This document shows, piece by piece, positions 34,405-43,349 of a stretch of DNA of 64,000 nucleotides; the stretch's first letter is position 1, and every line of letters begins with the position of its first letter. A model generated the notes under the pieces. The model worked only from the letters and a program-made list of their open reading frames with translations, had not been told where the DNA came from and ran no database searches. Source of the stretch: Candidatus Binatia bacterium. GTDB lineage: Bacteria > Desulfobacterota > Binatia > UBA12015. The stretch covers positions 363,212 through 427,211 of the forward strand of contig JAQWRY010000088.1 in the NCBI GenBank assembly GCA_029243485.1. The letters run 5' to 3'. Both the position numbers and the translations under genes were made by a program.

Positions 34405-35868
34405 ATGAGTGTATCGTCCGACGATCTGGGCCGAGGTCGAACCGTCCTCGTGCTGACGTACCGGTGGCCGCCTCAGGGCGGCGGCGGTGTGCAGCGCACG
34501 CTCAAGCTGGTGAAGTATCTGTCGCAACTCGGGTGGCGCCCTGTCGTCCACACGGTGTCGAACCCGTACTCGCGGCTGTGGGACCCGACCCTCCAGGCCG
34601 AAGTACCGCCGGAGGCGACGGTGTATCGCACGCCGACTCTCGAATACGAGAGCCTTCGAGCGGCCGCCGGCAAAGTCGCCTCCTCGGCGATACGCGCGGT
34701 ACGCGGCAAGCCGACGAAGGCGAAGTCGGCGGCGACTTCGTCCGCGGTGCCCAAGGCGTCGCCGAGCGGCGGGACGGAAGGGGTCCGGGAAGGGCGACGT
34801 CGACGCGGCGTCGCCGGGCGGGCCGAGGACTGGATCTGGTCGCGGCTCCTGATTCCGGATCCACAGATCGTCTGGACGGCCGCGGCGTTCGCGTCGGGGC
34901 TGTTCATCGCCAATCGCGAGAAGCCCGACGTTCTGTACTCGAGCTCGCCTCCAAACTCGCTGAACGTGTTGGCACTGGCACTTGCGAAACGGCTGAGGCT
35001 GCCTTGGATCGCGGATTTTCGTGACCCGTGGACCGACGGGCTCAGGCGCCGTCAGTGGTATCCTGACCATCCGGCGCGTCAGCGTCGCGAGGAGAAGTGG
35101 GAGCGCTCGGTCTTCGAGTACGCGAACCACGTGTTGGTCACGACGGACCCGGCCCGCGAGACGTTCGTCTCGAAGTATCCGTGGTGTCCGCCCGAGCGGG
35201 TGAGCGTTCTCACCAATGGTTTCGACTCGGCGGACTTCGAGCACGCCGGCAGCGGCAAGCGGCTTCTCGAGCCGGGGCTGCTTCATCTGAGTCTGTCGGG
35301 CAACGTCGAGACCATGTTCGACCTCGTGCCCTTCCTGCATGCGGTGAGAAAGTTGCTCGATTCCGATCCGGAGGCCCGCAAGATCCTGCGGATCAACTTC
35401 CTCGGCACGAAGCGACAGCCGCATTACGACTCGGCGATCGAGGAGTACGGGATCGCCGACGTCGTCCGCTTCCACGCGTACATGCCGCACGAGCGGGTAG
35501 TTCAGCTCGTGGCGGAGAGTGACGCGCTCATGCTCTGCCAGATCCCGGCGAAAGAGTCCGGCGGCGTGAAGCTTCCCGGAAAGATGTTCGAGTACCTCTA
35601 TACCCGCAAGCCGATCCTGGCGCTCACGATCCCAGGCGTCACGACGTCGATCCTCGATAGTGCTGGCGTCGGGCGTGTCGTGAACCCGAATGACGTCGCC
35701 GGAATCCGTGCCGAGTTGGCGCAGTTCGTCTACGAGTTCCGGCACGGTGGAATTCCGGCTCGCGCGAACGAAGAGGTGATTCAGACGTTCGACCGCCGGG
35801 CCCAGGCCGCCGAGGTGTCGCATCTCCTCGACAGCGCTATCGTCGAAGGGCGCCGAGGCCGCGGCTAG
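34405..35868 (+). CDS. GT-B glycosyltransferase family 4-like protein
   Basis: 487 residues. N-terminal domain: TVLVLTYRWPPQGGGGVQRTLKLVKYLSQLGWRPVVHTVSNP, the loop typical of GT4 donor/acceptor domains. C-terminal half: LSLSGNVETMFDLVPFLHAVRKLL, VRFHAYMPHERVVQLVAESDALMLCQIPAKESGGVKLPGKMFEYLYTRKPILALT, equivalent to the E-x7-E nucleotide-sugar site. A basic, low-complexity insertion (KPTKAKSAATSSAVPKASPSGGTEG) sits near residue 110-130. Sugar and acceptor unknown; probably cell-surface polysaccharide or glycolipid. Confidence 0.8.
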   Translation: MSVSSDDLGRGRTVLVLTYRWPPQGGGGVQRTLKLVKYLSQLGWRPVVHTVSNPYSRLWDPTLQAEVPPEATVYRTPTLEYESLRAAAGKVASSAIRAVRGKPTKAKSAATSSAVPKASPSGGTEGVREGRRRRGVAGRAEDWIWSRLLIPDPQIVWTAAAFASGLFIANREKPDVLYSSSPPNSLNVLALALAKRLRLPWIADFRDPWTDGLRRRQWYPDHPARQRREEKWERSVFEYANHVLVTTDPARETFVSKYPWCPPERVSVLTNGFDSADFEHAGSGKRLLEPGLLHLSLSGNVETMFDLVPFLHAVRKLLDSDPEARKILRINFLGTKRQPHYDSAIEEYGIADVVRFHAYMPHERVVQLVAESDALMLCQIPAKESGGVKLPGKMFEYLYTRKPILALTIPGVTTSILDSAGVGRVVNPNDVAGIRAELAQFVYEFRHGGIPARANEEVIQTFDRRAQAAEVSHLLDSAIVEGRRGRG

Positions 35869-35954
35869 GAGCCAAGATGGGTCGCGGTGATCCTGCTGTC
35901 GCCGACATCGGGCCCTACCCGAACCATTTGGGGTCGGGCTCATAGGTCGATCGC

Positions 35955-36656
35955 TCAGCCCGGCGGTGGTGCCTCGGGCACGGGAAGAGCCATAGGTGTG
36001 GGCGACCAGAACGCCGGGTCGATGATGAAGTCGCGCACCCCGAAGGCGACGAACTGCACGCCGATGCAGATCAGAAGAAAGCCCATGATCCGCGCAACGG
36101 CATCGATTCCGTTCTGGCCGAGGAAGTCGACCAGCGTCCCGGCCGCGCGCAGGACGAGCCAACACACGATCGCCGTGAGCACGATCCCGAGCCCGACGAC
36201 GATGTATTCGATCGGGCGCTCGATCTCGGCGGCGATGCCGAGGATCACGGCGATCGAGCCGGGGCCGGCGAGGCTCGGCATTGCGAGCGGGGTGAACGCG
36301 ACGTCGTGCTTCAGCGTCGCCTCACTGCGTCCCTCTTCGGTGAGGGTGTCGTCTTGCGGGAAGAGCATCCGGAACCCGATGAAGCTCACGACGAGCCCGC
36401 CGGCGATCCGGACCCCGGAGACGGAGATCCCGAAGAAGCGCATGATGAGGGCGCCGGCGACGAGGAAGATCAAGAGAATGGCCGCCATGTATAAGCCGGC
36501 GCGGAAGGCCTGCTGGTTTCGCTCGTCGGCCGAGAGTCCCGGCGTGATCGCGAGGAAGAGCGCCGAGGTGCTGAACGGGTTCGCGATCGGCAGCAGCGAT
36601 GCGACCGTGACACCGGCGTAGTAGAGCACGGCGCCGGTTCCGACGGAGAGTTCCAT
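35955..36656 (-). CDS. MarC family (UPF0056) inner-membrane protein
   Basis: 233 residues with six predicted membrane spans. Seen: VASLLPIANPFSTSALFLAITPGLSADERNQQAFRAGLYMAAILLIFLVAGALIMRFFGISVSGVRIAGGLVVSFIGFRML and later AFTPLAMPSLAGPGSIAVILGIAAE, the two repeated NP-F-S / GPG-S motifs of the MarC fold. Function in bacteria is unknown despite the name. The C-terminus ends in a proline-rich tail (SPTPMALPVPEAPPPG). It lies 18 bases downstream of the metallo-hydrolase gene and could share its transcript. Confidence 0.85.
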   Translation of the reverse strand: MELSVGTGAVLYYAGVTVASLLPIANPFSTSALFLAITPGLSADERNQQAFRAGLYMAAILLIFLVAGALIMRFFGISVSGVRIAGGLVVSFIGFRMLFPQDDTLTEEGRSEATLKHDVAFTPLAMPSLAGPGSIAVILGIAAEIERPIEYIVVGLGIVLTAIVCWLVLRAAGTLVDFLGQNGIDAVARIMGFLLICIGVQFVAFGVRDFIIDPAFWSPTPMALPVPEAPPPG

Positions 36657-36674
36657 GGCGGGCGGAGGCGGGGT

Positions 36675-37412
36675 CTAGCCGACCGTCTTTTTGACGCCGT
36701 CGTCGGCGAGGGTGAGATCGATCTCGGAGCTGCGCTTGCGGACTTCACTGCCGAGATGGATGAGCATCAGGTCCTTGCACTCCAGTCGCTGTAGATTCTG
36801 CTCTAGTTCGACATAACGCACGTGTCGCGGCACCTCGCTGTCGAAGGCGGAGCACTCGCAGAGGAAGAGGTCCGCACCGCTGGACTGCTTGATCAGGTCG
36901 TCCGTCCAGGGCGTGTCGCCCGAGTAGACGATGGACGTTCCGCCGGCGGAGACGCGATGGCCGAGTGAGAGTTCCTTCTCCTGATGCGGGACGTGGAAGC
37001 TCTCGATCCTGGTGTCGGCGACCTCGTACGCGGACGTGTCCCGCATCTCGGTGAAGCGGACCGGAAAAGGGAGCGTCTCGCCACGGCGCTCGGAGTAGAG
37101 CGTTTGATACAGCGTATAGACGCGCTCTTCGAGTCCCGGCGGTCCGATGATCTCGAGGGGGCGCTGGCGGCGAGAGTCGTAGGTGTAGTCGAGGAGCATG
37201 AACGGGATCCCCGCGAAGTGGTCGCCATGAAGGTGGCTGATCGTGATCGCGTCGATCTCGCTCGGGCAGCGCCCGAGGGCCTTGAGGGCGATCAGGACGC
37301 TCGGTCCGGCGTCGAGGAGGAGCGTCGTGTGGCTGGTTTCGACCAGATAGCCCGCGTTGTGTCGGCCGAGTGATCCGAACGCGTCGCCGGTCCCGAGGCA
37401 GGTGAGGTCCAT
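36675..37412 (-). CDS. Metallo-beta-lactamase fold hydrolase, RNase Z-like
   Basis: 245 residues starting MDLTCLGTGDAFGSLGRHNAGYLVET. ITISHLHGDHFAGIPF gives the H-x-H-x-D-H zinc site; IVYSGDTPWTDDLIKQSSGADLFLCECSAF gives the later Asp ligand; LMLIHLGSEV the final His. The order and small size match the RNase Z/ElaC-like subgroup, but the tRNA exosite arm is not obvious, so tRNA 3' processing is not established. In-frame extension to 37436 adds MWFNPTVA and is less likely. It is divergent from the metalloprotease gene. Confidence 0.82.
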   Translation of the reverse strand: MDLTCLGTGDAFGSLGRHNAGYLVETSHTTLLLDAGPSVLIALKALGRCPSEIDAITISHLHGDHFAGIPFMLLDYTYDSRRQRPLEIIGPPGLEERVYTLYQTLYSERRGETLPFPVRFTEMRDTSAYEVADTRIESFHVPHQEKELSLGHRVSAGGTSIVYSGDTPWTDDLIKQSSGADLFLCECSAFDSEVPRHVRYVELEQNLQRLECKDLMLIHLGSEVRKRSSEIDLTLADDGVKKTVG

Positions 37413-37691
37413 GGCCACAGTCGGATTGAACCACATTTCATGAACCAGCAGAAGCGCGGGCGCCCTTCTGGATTTGCGTGGGCATGTGGCCTCGTGGGGG
37501 GTCGTGCAACGGAACCCGCAAGGCAGACGCGAGTCTTGCGCGGTAACGTTGCTCGGCGACCGTCAATGTTTCGGCGAGGCGTTACGAGACTACCCCTAAC
37601 TCACTATCGGGTATTGGGGGTCCATCTTCGTTTTTTCCCGTAGGCATTGGATGTGCCACCCTTGGCACCCCTGTTGCTGTGGTGTCTGTCC

Positions 37692-39527
37692 ATGCGACCG
37701 AGACACGGGGAATGGGGCTTTGGACTCGCCGTCGCCATCACTCTCGTTGTCGCCGCGCCTGCGGCTGCAACGAGTTGGATCGTACCTGATCCTGAGTCGA
37801 TGGCCGATTCGGCGGACGCGGTTGTGTTGGCGACCGTGGAACAGATTCGTAGCGTTGCGGAGTATGACGGTTCATCGATTACGACCGAGGTGACGCTGCA
37901 CGTACAAGAGGGGTACAAGGGTGCGGTCGCGGGCGAACGGCTCGTGCTCCACGAGGTCGGTGGTCGCGTGGGCCTCGACACGCAGTGGGCGTTCGGCTCG
38001 CCCGAGTATCATGTCGGTGAAACGGTTGTCGCCTATGTGGAGCGCTCGCGGCGCGGGCGCCTTCGCACGCAGCATATGGCCATCGGGAAGCTCGATACCG
38101 AGATCCTCGAGGATGGCCGTGTCGCTCTCACGCGCATCCGTCGAGGCGGCACTCGCACCCGCGAGACGCTCTCGTCGTTCGAGCGCGGCCTCGCTACCAA
38201 GCGGCGGACGCGCGGTGCCGTCCGCCTCGCTGGCCGCTTGCAGCCGAACACGCCGCAGCTCGAAGGTATCTCGCAGGCGCAGGCGGACTTTCGACTGATG
38301 GAGCCGGGCTCGCGTTGGTTCGATCTCCCGGTTGCGATCTGGGGTGATCTCGCGGGGGATAAATCGCTTGGCAAGCAGGCGGGGAAACGCATCGTTCAGG
38401 AAGGTGCGGAGGCGTGGAACAACCAGCCGGGCTCCGAGTTCGAGATTCAATACCAGGGCAGCAAGAAGGGCCCGGGATTCGTCTGCAACCCTGGCTACAT
38501 GACCGTGAGCTTCGATGACCCGAAGGACCAAGTGGGCAATCCATCGGGGTGCGGCGGTGGTGCACTCGCCGTCGGCGGATTCTGTGCGACGGCCAGCCCG
38601 AAGAGCGGCTCTCCGTATCGCGAGATCACGAGTGGCGCGGTGGTCTTCAACGACGGCTGGAATGACTGCTGGTTCTGGAACGAGACGAACCTGAAGGAGA
38701 TCGTCACACACGAGGTCGGCCATGCGATCGGCTTCGCGCACTCGTGGGACGCCCACCTCGGAACGACGAACGACCCGTTCGTCCTCGACGCGACCATGTA
38801 CTGGATGGCCCACTTCGACGGGCGAGGTGGCGGCTTGAGCGACTACGACAAGGGTGCGCTCGCGCTCTTGTACGACGATGGCGGTGCCTCTACGCTGCCG
38901 CCGGTCCCGACGCCGGTCCCGACGCCTGTCCCGACGCCTGTCCCGACGCCCGCGCCGAACATTGGGAGTGATCTCGACGGAGATGGCATAGACAACGCGC
39001 AGGACAATTGCCCGGATCTCCCGAACTCGCTGCAGGGCGATGCCGACGCCGATGGTGTCGGCGACATATGCGATGCCTGCGATGCTTCGGCCGACCTGGA
39101 TGAGGTCTGTTCGTCGCTCGTCGGGAGTGCGCGGATCGTGGTGAACGCCAAGGGTCGGGTGAACGCGCTGGTGCGGGTCACCTTCCCGCCGTGGATCGCG
39201 AAGCTCGGCAAGAATGTCGACGTCGACCTAGATCTCGTATCCGAGAACGGCAGCTACGGCGTCTCCCTCACCGGGAGTGACTTCCGGGTGAACCGTGGCA
39301 AGACGACTGCGAAGCTTCAGACGAAGAACCTGTCCGCAACCGTCCGGAAGTACGGAGACGGGATGACCCGGGTCACGCTGCGAGTGAAGGACGACTCTCT
39401 AGCCGATCTCGTCGGGGAAGATCTGATGGTTCGGGTCGCGGTGCCGGGGCAGAGTGCCTTCGGTCAGATGTCGTGTTCCACGAGGAGCCCGGACAAGCGC
39501 CACGTGACGAACTGCAAGGTCCGGTAG
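37692..39527 (+). CDS. Secreted matrixin-like metalloprotease with thrombospondin type 3 repeats
   Basis: 611 residues; signal peptide (FGLAVAITLVVAAPAAATSW). The zinc motif THEVGHAIGFAHSWD (His340, Glu341, His344, His350) is HExxHxxGxxH of the metzincins, with DATMYWMAH as a possible Met-turn. N-terminal residues 30-230 are an extra domain often seen in hypothetical exported proteins. After the catalytic domain lie a TPVPTPVPTP linker encoded by a 12-bp tandem repeat, then DLDGDGIDNAQDNCPDLPNSLQGDADADGVGDICD, a calcium-binding thrombospondin type 3 repeat, and a beta-rich C-terminus. A longer TTG-initiated version (37647) is less credible because the signal peptide begins at 37692. Confidence 0.82.
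   Translation: MRPRHGEWGFGLAVAITLVVAAPAAATSWIVPDPESMADSADAVVLATVEQIRSVAEYDGSSITTEVTLHVQEGYKGAVAGERLVLHEVGGRVGLDTQWAFGSPEYHVGETVVAYVERSRRGRLRTQHMAIGKLDTEILEDGRVALTRIRRGGTRTRETLSSFERGLATKRRTRGAVRLAGRLQPNTPQLEGISQAQADFRLMEPGSRWFDLPVAIWGDLAGDKSLGKQAGKRIVQEGAEAWNNQPGSEFEIQYQGSKKGPGFVCNPGYMTVSFDDPKDQVGNPSGCGGGALAVGGFCATASPKSGSPYREITSGAVVFNDGWNDCWFWNETNLKEIVTHEVGHAIGFAHSWDAHLGTTNDPFVLDATMYWMAHFDGRGGGLSDYDKGALALLYDDGGASTLPPVPTPVPTPVPTPVPTPAPNIGSDLDGDGIDNAQDNCPDLPNSLQGDADADGVGDICDACDASADLDEVCSSLVGSARIVVNAKGRVNALVRVTFPPWIAKLGKNVDVDLDLVSENGSYGVSLTGSDFRVNRGKTTAKLQTKNLSATVRKYGDGMTRVTLRVKDDSLADLVGEDLMVRVAVPGQSAFGQMSCSTRSPDKRHVTNCKVR
38904..38951 (+). repeat. Four 12-bp tandem repeats in the metalloprotease gene
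   Basis: Unit GTCCCGACGCC(G/T/C) repeated four times in phase, encoding the Val-Pro-Thr-Pro linker before the thrombospondin repeats. A multiple of three, so copy-number change would shift length but not frame. Confidence 0.9.
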
Positions 39528-39534
39528 GTTTCCT

Positions 39535-40059
39535 CTAACCGCCTGCGGGGGACGGGGCGGCGTCCCCGTCTCCCCCGGCCGCATCGGCGGTCGCTTCCAC
39601 GGCAGCCGGTGTAGGTGTCGCAGCCGCTGCGAGTGTCTGGGTCGCGGCGGGCTCGGTGGGAGCTGGTTCGGTGGTCGCCCCTGCGGCGGTCTCGGGGTCG
39701 GGCGGGGTCGCTTCAGCCGCGACGGATGCTGCGGTCTTCGCGACGTCCTTCACCGCCGACGCCTCCTTCACGACCGGCGCGGCGAGGAGAGTCGCCGCTT
39801 GGGAGCCGAGATCACCGAAGCGGGTCGCCAGTGCGACGAAGCGGGACTCGAGTTTGACGAGGATCTGGTTCGAGTCGCGGAGCTGTCCGCGGAGCCATTC
39901 GCGCTCTTGGTCGGCCTGCTTGAGAGAGGTCTCCAACTCGCGCACGCGTGGGCTCGTGACGACCAGGTAGTCGCCGCCCCCGGCGCTGATTAGAAACACG
40001 GCGGTCCCGCCGATTCCGAGGATCAATCCCAGCAGCAGCCCCATGATGAACTTCGTCAT
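39535..40059 (-). CDS. Membrane-anchored coiled-coil protein with Ala/Pro/Thr tail
   Basis: 174 residues. One N-terminal membrane span (FIMGLLLGLILGIGGTAVFLIS), a heptad-like helix (VRELETSLKQADQEREWLRGQLRDSNQILVKLESRF), then a low-complexity A/T/P/E tail (PDPETAAGATTEPAPTEPAATQ) to the end. No catalytic or family motif is recognised. It overlaps the GNAT-like gene by 4 bases (ATGA), so the two are cotranslated. Position inside the operon is the only functional clue. Confidence 0.7.
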   Translation of the reverse strand: MTKFIMGLLLGLILGIGGTAVFLISAGGGDYLVVTSPRVRELETSLKQADQEREWLRGQLRDSNQILVKLESRFVALATRFGDLGSQAATLLAAPVVKEASAVKDVAKTAASVAAEATPPDPETAAGATTEPAPTEPAATQTLAAAATPTPAAVEATADAAGGDGDAAPSPAGG

Positions 40060-40517
40060 CCTTCGTCCTCCTCTAACCTGAGCGGCCGGCCTAGCTGTTC
40101 GGGGCCGGCTTCGAATCCGTGTTCGCGGAGCGCGCTGCGAACCTCTTCTGCCGCGATGCCGCTGTCGATTCCAACGCAGCCACGGCGCTTGGCTCTCGTG
40201 ACCGCGCAGTCCACCAGCAAGCCGAGATCCTCTCGGCTCGCCTCGTCGCCGGGGCGCAGCGCCACCATCGCATCGATCGTTGCCAGCAGTCCACCGTGGG
40301 CGAGGCTGCGGCGGTAGTGCACGGCCACGACGCCACAGAGCGCACCCTCCCGATCGACCACATAGACGTCGGCGGTGAGGGTCTTGAGAAGTCGCCGGAG
40401 CGCTCTTACCCGCCCGGCCGCGGGACCGCCGGCATGCTGGATGAGCGTCGGAATGTCCTCTCGCCGGGCCCGGCGGACCCGGGTTGCCGTCGCCTTTGCT
40501 GAACGTTTTTCACCCAT
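40056..40517 (-). CDS. GNAT-like acetyltransferase family protein
   Basis: 153 residues. The segment TRVRRARREDIPTLIQHAGG, DVYVVDREGALCGVVAVHYRRSL, ATIDAMVALRPG and LGLLVDCAVTRAKRRGCVGIDSG follows the GNAT strand-helix order, with a weak acetyl-CoA loop rather than the full Q/RxxGxG/A. The end (EEVRSALREHGFEAGPEQLGRPLRL) is typical. Substrate unknown. First gene of the pair with the coiled-coil protein; divergent from rlmD across 74 bases. Confidence 0.6.
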   Translation of the reverse strand: MGEKRSAKATATRVRRARREDIPTLIQHAGGPAAGRVRALRRLLKTLTADVYVVDREGALCGVVAVHYRRSLAHGGLLATIDAMVALRPGDEASREDLGLLVDCAVTRAKRRGCVGIDSGIAAEEVRSALREHGFEAGPEQLGRPLRLEEDEG

Positions 40518-40591
40518 GACTGCGGCACGGTCGTTAGCACAGCCGGGCGGCCGCTGAAAAAGCCGCGCCGAATGCCTACGATCGAGGAGGG

Positions 40592-41947
40592 ATGGCGTCG
40601 CGGAGGAAGGAACGAGCCCGGCAACCCTCGGGCGAGGAATTGGAGCTCGAGGTGGAGCGGCTCGTGAACGGTCCAGGTGCGATGGGACACGCGCCGGACG
40701 GACGGGTCGTGTTCCTCTCTGAGGGCCTGCCGGGCGAGCGCGTTCGGGCGCAGGTACAAAGCGGCAAGAGCAACTACCTCCGAGCGCGGGTCGTGCGCGT
40801 CCTGGGGGAAGCCGCGGCCGACCGGCGGGCGCCGCCGTGTCCGGTCGTCACCCTTTGCGGGGGCTGTCCGTGGCAGGAGTTGGAGTACGAGGCGCAGGTG
40901 GTGGCAAAACAGGACGTCGTGCTGCGTGAAATCGAGCGCGCGTGTCGCACGCGGCCCGAAGAGGTCCACGACCCGATCGTGGGTTCGCAGTGGCGCGCTC
41001 GCCACCGGATCCGACTCGCTGTGGGGCGCGCCGGCGGTGGCGCGCCGATCGTCGGTTACCGGGGCCGCGGAAAACACGAGATCGTGCCGATCGAGGATTG
41101 CCCGATCGCCCGGGAAGAGCTCTCTGCGGCACTGCCCCTGGCGCGCGGCCTCGCCGAGCGGGAGAAGACGGTTCGAGAGATCGAGCTGTCGGTGGACGAC
41201 CGTGGTGTCGTGCGCTTGCGCGGTGTCTGCTCGCCGGGAAAACCACCCGAGGCCGAGCGCCTCTTCGGGGAACTCACGGACCTCGCCCGGAGAAGTGAGC
41301 CGCCGTGCCCTGCGCCCGCGGGGATCGCGTTCGAGCCGGCGGAGTCCTCGGCGCGTTGGCGTACCGAAGCGGGAGACGTGCTTCAGCGCATCGTCGTCGC
41401 CTCGGACATGGAGATCGGCGTTCCGCTGGGTGTGTTCACCCAGGTCAATGCGGATCTGAACGCGCGGTTGGTCGCTGCGGTCGTCGGTGAGGTCGCGGGT
41501 GCGGGCGGGCGAAACGTCGTTGACCTCTACTGCGGCGCCGGCAATTTCAGTCTGCCTCTCGCGCGCGCGGGCGTGAACGTTTTCGGAATCGATGCGGACG
41601 ATCGAGCGATCGCCGCGGCGCGCGCTTCAGCCGCGAAGCTCGGTCTCGATGATCGCGCGCGGTTCGACACGAGGGTCGCAGATGACCTGGCTCTTGCGGG
41701 GATCGAGAGCCCTCCGGACGTCGTCGTTCTCGATCCCCCGCGGACCGGCGCGGCTCCGGTCTTGTCGGCGGTTCTCGCGGCGCGTCCGTCCGTCCTCGTG
41801 TACGTGTCGTGCGACGTCGCGACGTTCGCCCGGGATGCGCGACGGTTTTTGGCAGAGGGCTGGAGCTTCTCGTCCTTACGGCTCATCGACCTCACGCCGC
41901 AGACGTATCGTGCCGAAGTGCTAGGTGTATTCAGGTTGACTTGGTAA
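40592..41947 (+). CDS. rlmD: 23S rRNA (uracil-C5)-methyltransferase, RlmD-like
   Basis: 451 residues. Residues 18-70 form a TRAM-like RNA-binding domain (LELEVERLVNGPGAMGHAPDGRVVFLSEGLPGERVRAQV). The 4Fe-4S ligands are in PCPVVTLCGGCPWQELEYE. SAM binding: GRNVVDLYCGAGNFSLPLARAG. Catalysis: VVLDPPRTGA and the nucleophile Cys in VLVYVSCDVATFARD, all as in RumA/RlmD. It methylates a uridine to m5U in 23S rRNA; RlmC or TrmA-like specificity cannot be excluded without a target. The start ATG follows GGAGGG. Confidence 0.9.
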   Translation: MASRRKERARQPSGEELELEVERLVNGPGAMGHAPDGRVVFLSEGLPGERVRAQVQSGKSNYLRARVVRVLGEAAADRRAPPCPVVTLCGGCPWQELEYEAQVVAKQDVVLREIERACRTRPEEVHDPIVGSQWRARHRIRLAVGRAGGGAPIVGYRGRGKHEIVPIEDCPIAREELSAALPLARGLAEREKTVREIELSVDDRGVVRLRGVCSPGKPPEAERLFGELTDLARRSEPPCPAPAGIAFEPAESSARWRTEAGDVLQRIVVASDMEIGVPLGVFTQVNADLNARLVAAVVGEVAGAGGRNVVDLYCGAGNFSLPLARAGVNVFGIDADDRAIAAARASAAKLGLDDRARFDTRVADDLALAGIESPPDVVVLDPPRTGAAPVLSAVLAARPSVLVYVSCDVATFARDARRFLAEGWSFSSLRLIDLTPQTYRAEVLGVFRLTW

Positions 41948-42004
41948 CGCGGCGGTCCCTATCGTGCGTAGCAGGGTGGCAGCGGAACCGTTCGGCGAGA
42001 ACTC

Positions 42005-42253
42005 ATGGCAAAACAAGAAAAATCCACGGCTCGCCCGAAGATCACGATCATCCCGGGGCGGGGTGTCGCGCAGACGATCAACTACCTGCTCGAAGATCGT
42101 GACGATCTCGAGTGGTTGGTCGCGGTGGGGCGCAACAAGAACGGCGAGATCTTCTTCTACGACACCGGTGGCGACATCGTGGAAGACCTCGGTACTCTCG
42201 ACTATCTGAAGCAGCGGATCATCCGCGCGCACTTCGGCGACGAGCCGGAATAG
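42005..42253 (+). CDS. Small conserved-looking protein of unknown function
   Basis: 82 residues from an ATG with GAGAA upstream. Basic start (MAKQEKSTARPK) then ITIIPGRGVAQTINYLLEDRDDLEWLVAVGRNKNGEIFFYDTGGDIVEDLGTLDYLKQRIIRAHFGDEPE, which looks like a compact beta-alpha unit. No family recognised. It lies between rlmD and the ABA4-like gene in the same direction, 57 bases after rlmD. Confidence 0.6.
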   Translation: MAKQEKSTARPKITIIPGRGVAQTINYLLEDRDDLEWLVAVGRNKNGEIFFYDTGGDIVEDLGTLDYLKQRIIRAHFGDEPE

Positions 42254-42318
42254 CCGTTCGCGAATTTGGTCTGGCCCGCCGCTCACGGTCGGCCCCGAAA
42301 TCCGCTACACGTCGGCAC

Positions 42319-42756
42319 ATGACTGCCGACACGCTCTTCACGATCTGCAACAATGGGGTCCTCCCCGCCTGGCTTTTGCTCGTGTTTGCTCCGGGGTGGG
42401 AGTGGACCCAGCGGATCGTTCACGGGATCTGGATCCCGCTCTTGCTTGGCGGGGTGTACACGGGCATCGCCCTGATGGGGCCTGGGGCGCCCGAGGGTTC
42501 CGGCTTCGGAAGTCTGCCCGAGGTCATGCGTCTCTTCACCTCGCCCGAGGGCGCACTCGCCGGCTGGGTGCACTACCTGGTCTTCGATCTGTTCGTAGGC
42601 GCCTGGGAAGTGCGCGATGCGCGGCGGCGCGAAATCTCGCACCTATGGGTCGCGCCGTGTTTGGTGCTGACCCTGATGCTGGGGCCGGCTGGTTTGGTCG
42701 CGTATCTCTTGCTCCGGTTTGTGCGGACGGGCGCAACAGACCTCGTCGAAGCGTAA
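42319..42756 (+). CDS. ABA4-like (DUF4281) membrane protein
   Basis: 145 residues with four hydrophobic spans. Pattern: TICNNGVLPAWLLLVFAPGWEWTQRIVHGIWIPLLLGGVYTGIALMG, then LFTSPEGALAGWVHYLVFDLFVGAWEVRDARRREISHLWVAPCLVLTLMLGPAGLVAYLLLRF. The W-x-H-Y-L-x-F-D-L-F-V-G-x-W and LGPAGLLxYL motifs match the ABA4-like family named after a plant protein needed for neoxanthin synthesis. Bacterial members are uncharacterised; a pigment or lipid link is only suggested by the plant homologue. Confidence 0.78.
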   Translation: MTADTLFTICNNGVLPAWLLLVFAPGWEWTQRIVHGIWIPLLLGGVYTGIALMGPGAPEGSGFGSLPEVMRLFTSPEGALAGWVHYLVFDLFVGAWEVRDARRREISHLWVAPCLVLTLMLGPAGLVAYLLLRFVRTGATDLVEA

Positions 42757-42778
42757 CCGGCGGGTTCGCTCGGTTGTG

Positions 42779-43189
42779 CTAGGACGTGGTTCCCGAGCGC
42801 CACTCGGGTGTCAGAGCGAAGACCTCGCCGTCGCGTTCGACGAGTGGGACACGGTGTAGGAGCTTGCCGCAGGGTGGTCCGGCGACGCACTCTCCGGTGT
42901 TGGGGAGGTACCAGGCGCCGTGCGTTGGGCACATGAGATAGTTGCCGTCTTCGGTGAAGAACTGGTTCTCGACCCAGTCGAGCGTCATGGCGACGTGGCG
43001 GCACTCGTTCACGTAGGCGTTCAGGTCCCCGTCATGTCGTACAACGAAACACTCGACCTGCCGGTCGCCGTCGGGCACGCGGAACTTCTGCGATTTGCCG
43101 TCCTCGATCTCGTCGGCTCGGCACACGCGGGTGCCCTTCGGGGCGGGGTCGGCCGGTGTCGTCACCCCGGGCACGATAGCTGCGAGCAC
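42779..43189 (-). CDS. Rieske [2Fe-2S] domain protein
   Basis: 136 residues. ECRHVAMTLDWVENQFFTEDGNYLMCPTHGAWYLPNTGECVAGPPCGKL supplies C-x-H ... C-x2-H ligands, the second half followed by Y and the GxC-x-G-P loop. Resembles stand-alone ferredoxin-like Rieske proteins that feed electrons to oxygenases; no catalytic oxygenase domain is attached. An extra cysteine pair (GECVAGPPCG) sits after the second ligand pair. It converges on the ABA4-like gene and is divergent from the UGSC module, 160 bases away. Confidence 0.85.
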   Translation of the reverse strand: MLAAIVPGVTTPADPAPKGTRVCRADEIEDGKSQKFRVPDGDRQVECFVVRHDGDLNAYVNECRHVAMTLDWVENQFFTEDGNYLMCPTHGAWYLPNTGECVAGPPCGKLLHRVPLVERDGEVFALTPEWRSGTTS

Positions 43190-43349
43190 GGGGGGCCGCC
43201 AAGCGGGCCTTCGGGTGACCCGTTGCGTGCATCGTGGTGGTCGGTCTACTCAAGAAGAATGGTCTGTTCCTGTCTTTCGGTTGCCGCCTTTCTCCGGTGT
43301 TTGGCGGGGAACGCGTTTGGGCGGCCCAGCCCAGAGGGGGTGAGCCTCG

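Noticed and set aside
37440-37643. 67-codon plus-strand ORF before the metalloprotease
   Set aside because: Arg-rich shadow-like content, no ribosome site or family.
38904-38951. Short tandem repeats as CRISPR
   Set aside because: Units are adjacent with no spacers and are translated as a Pro-rich linker.
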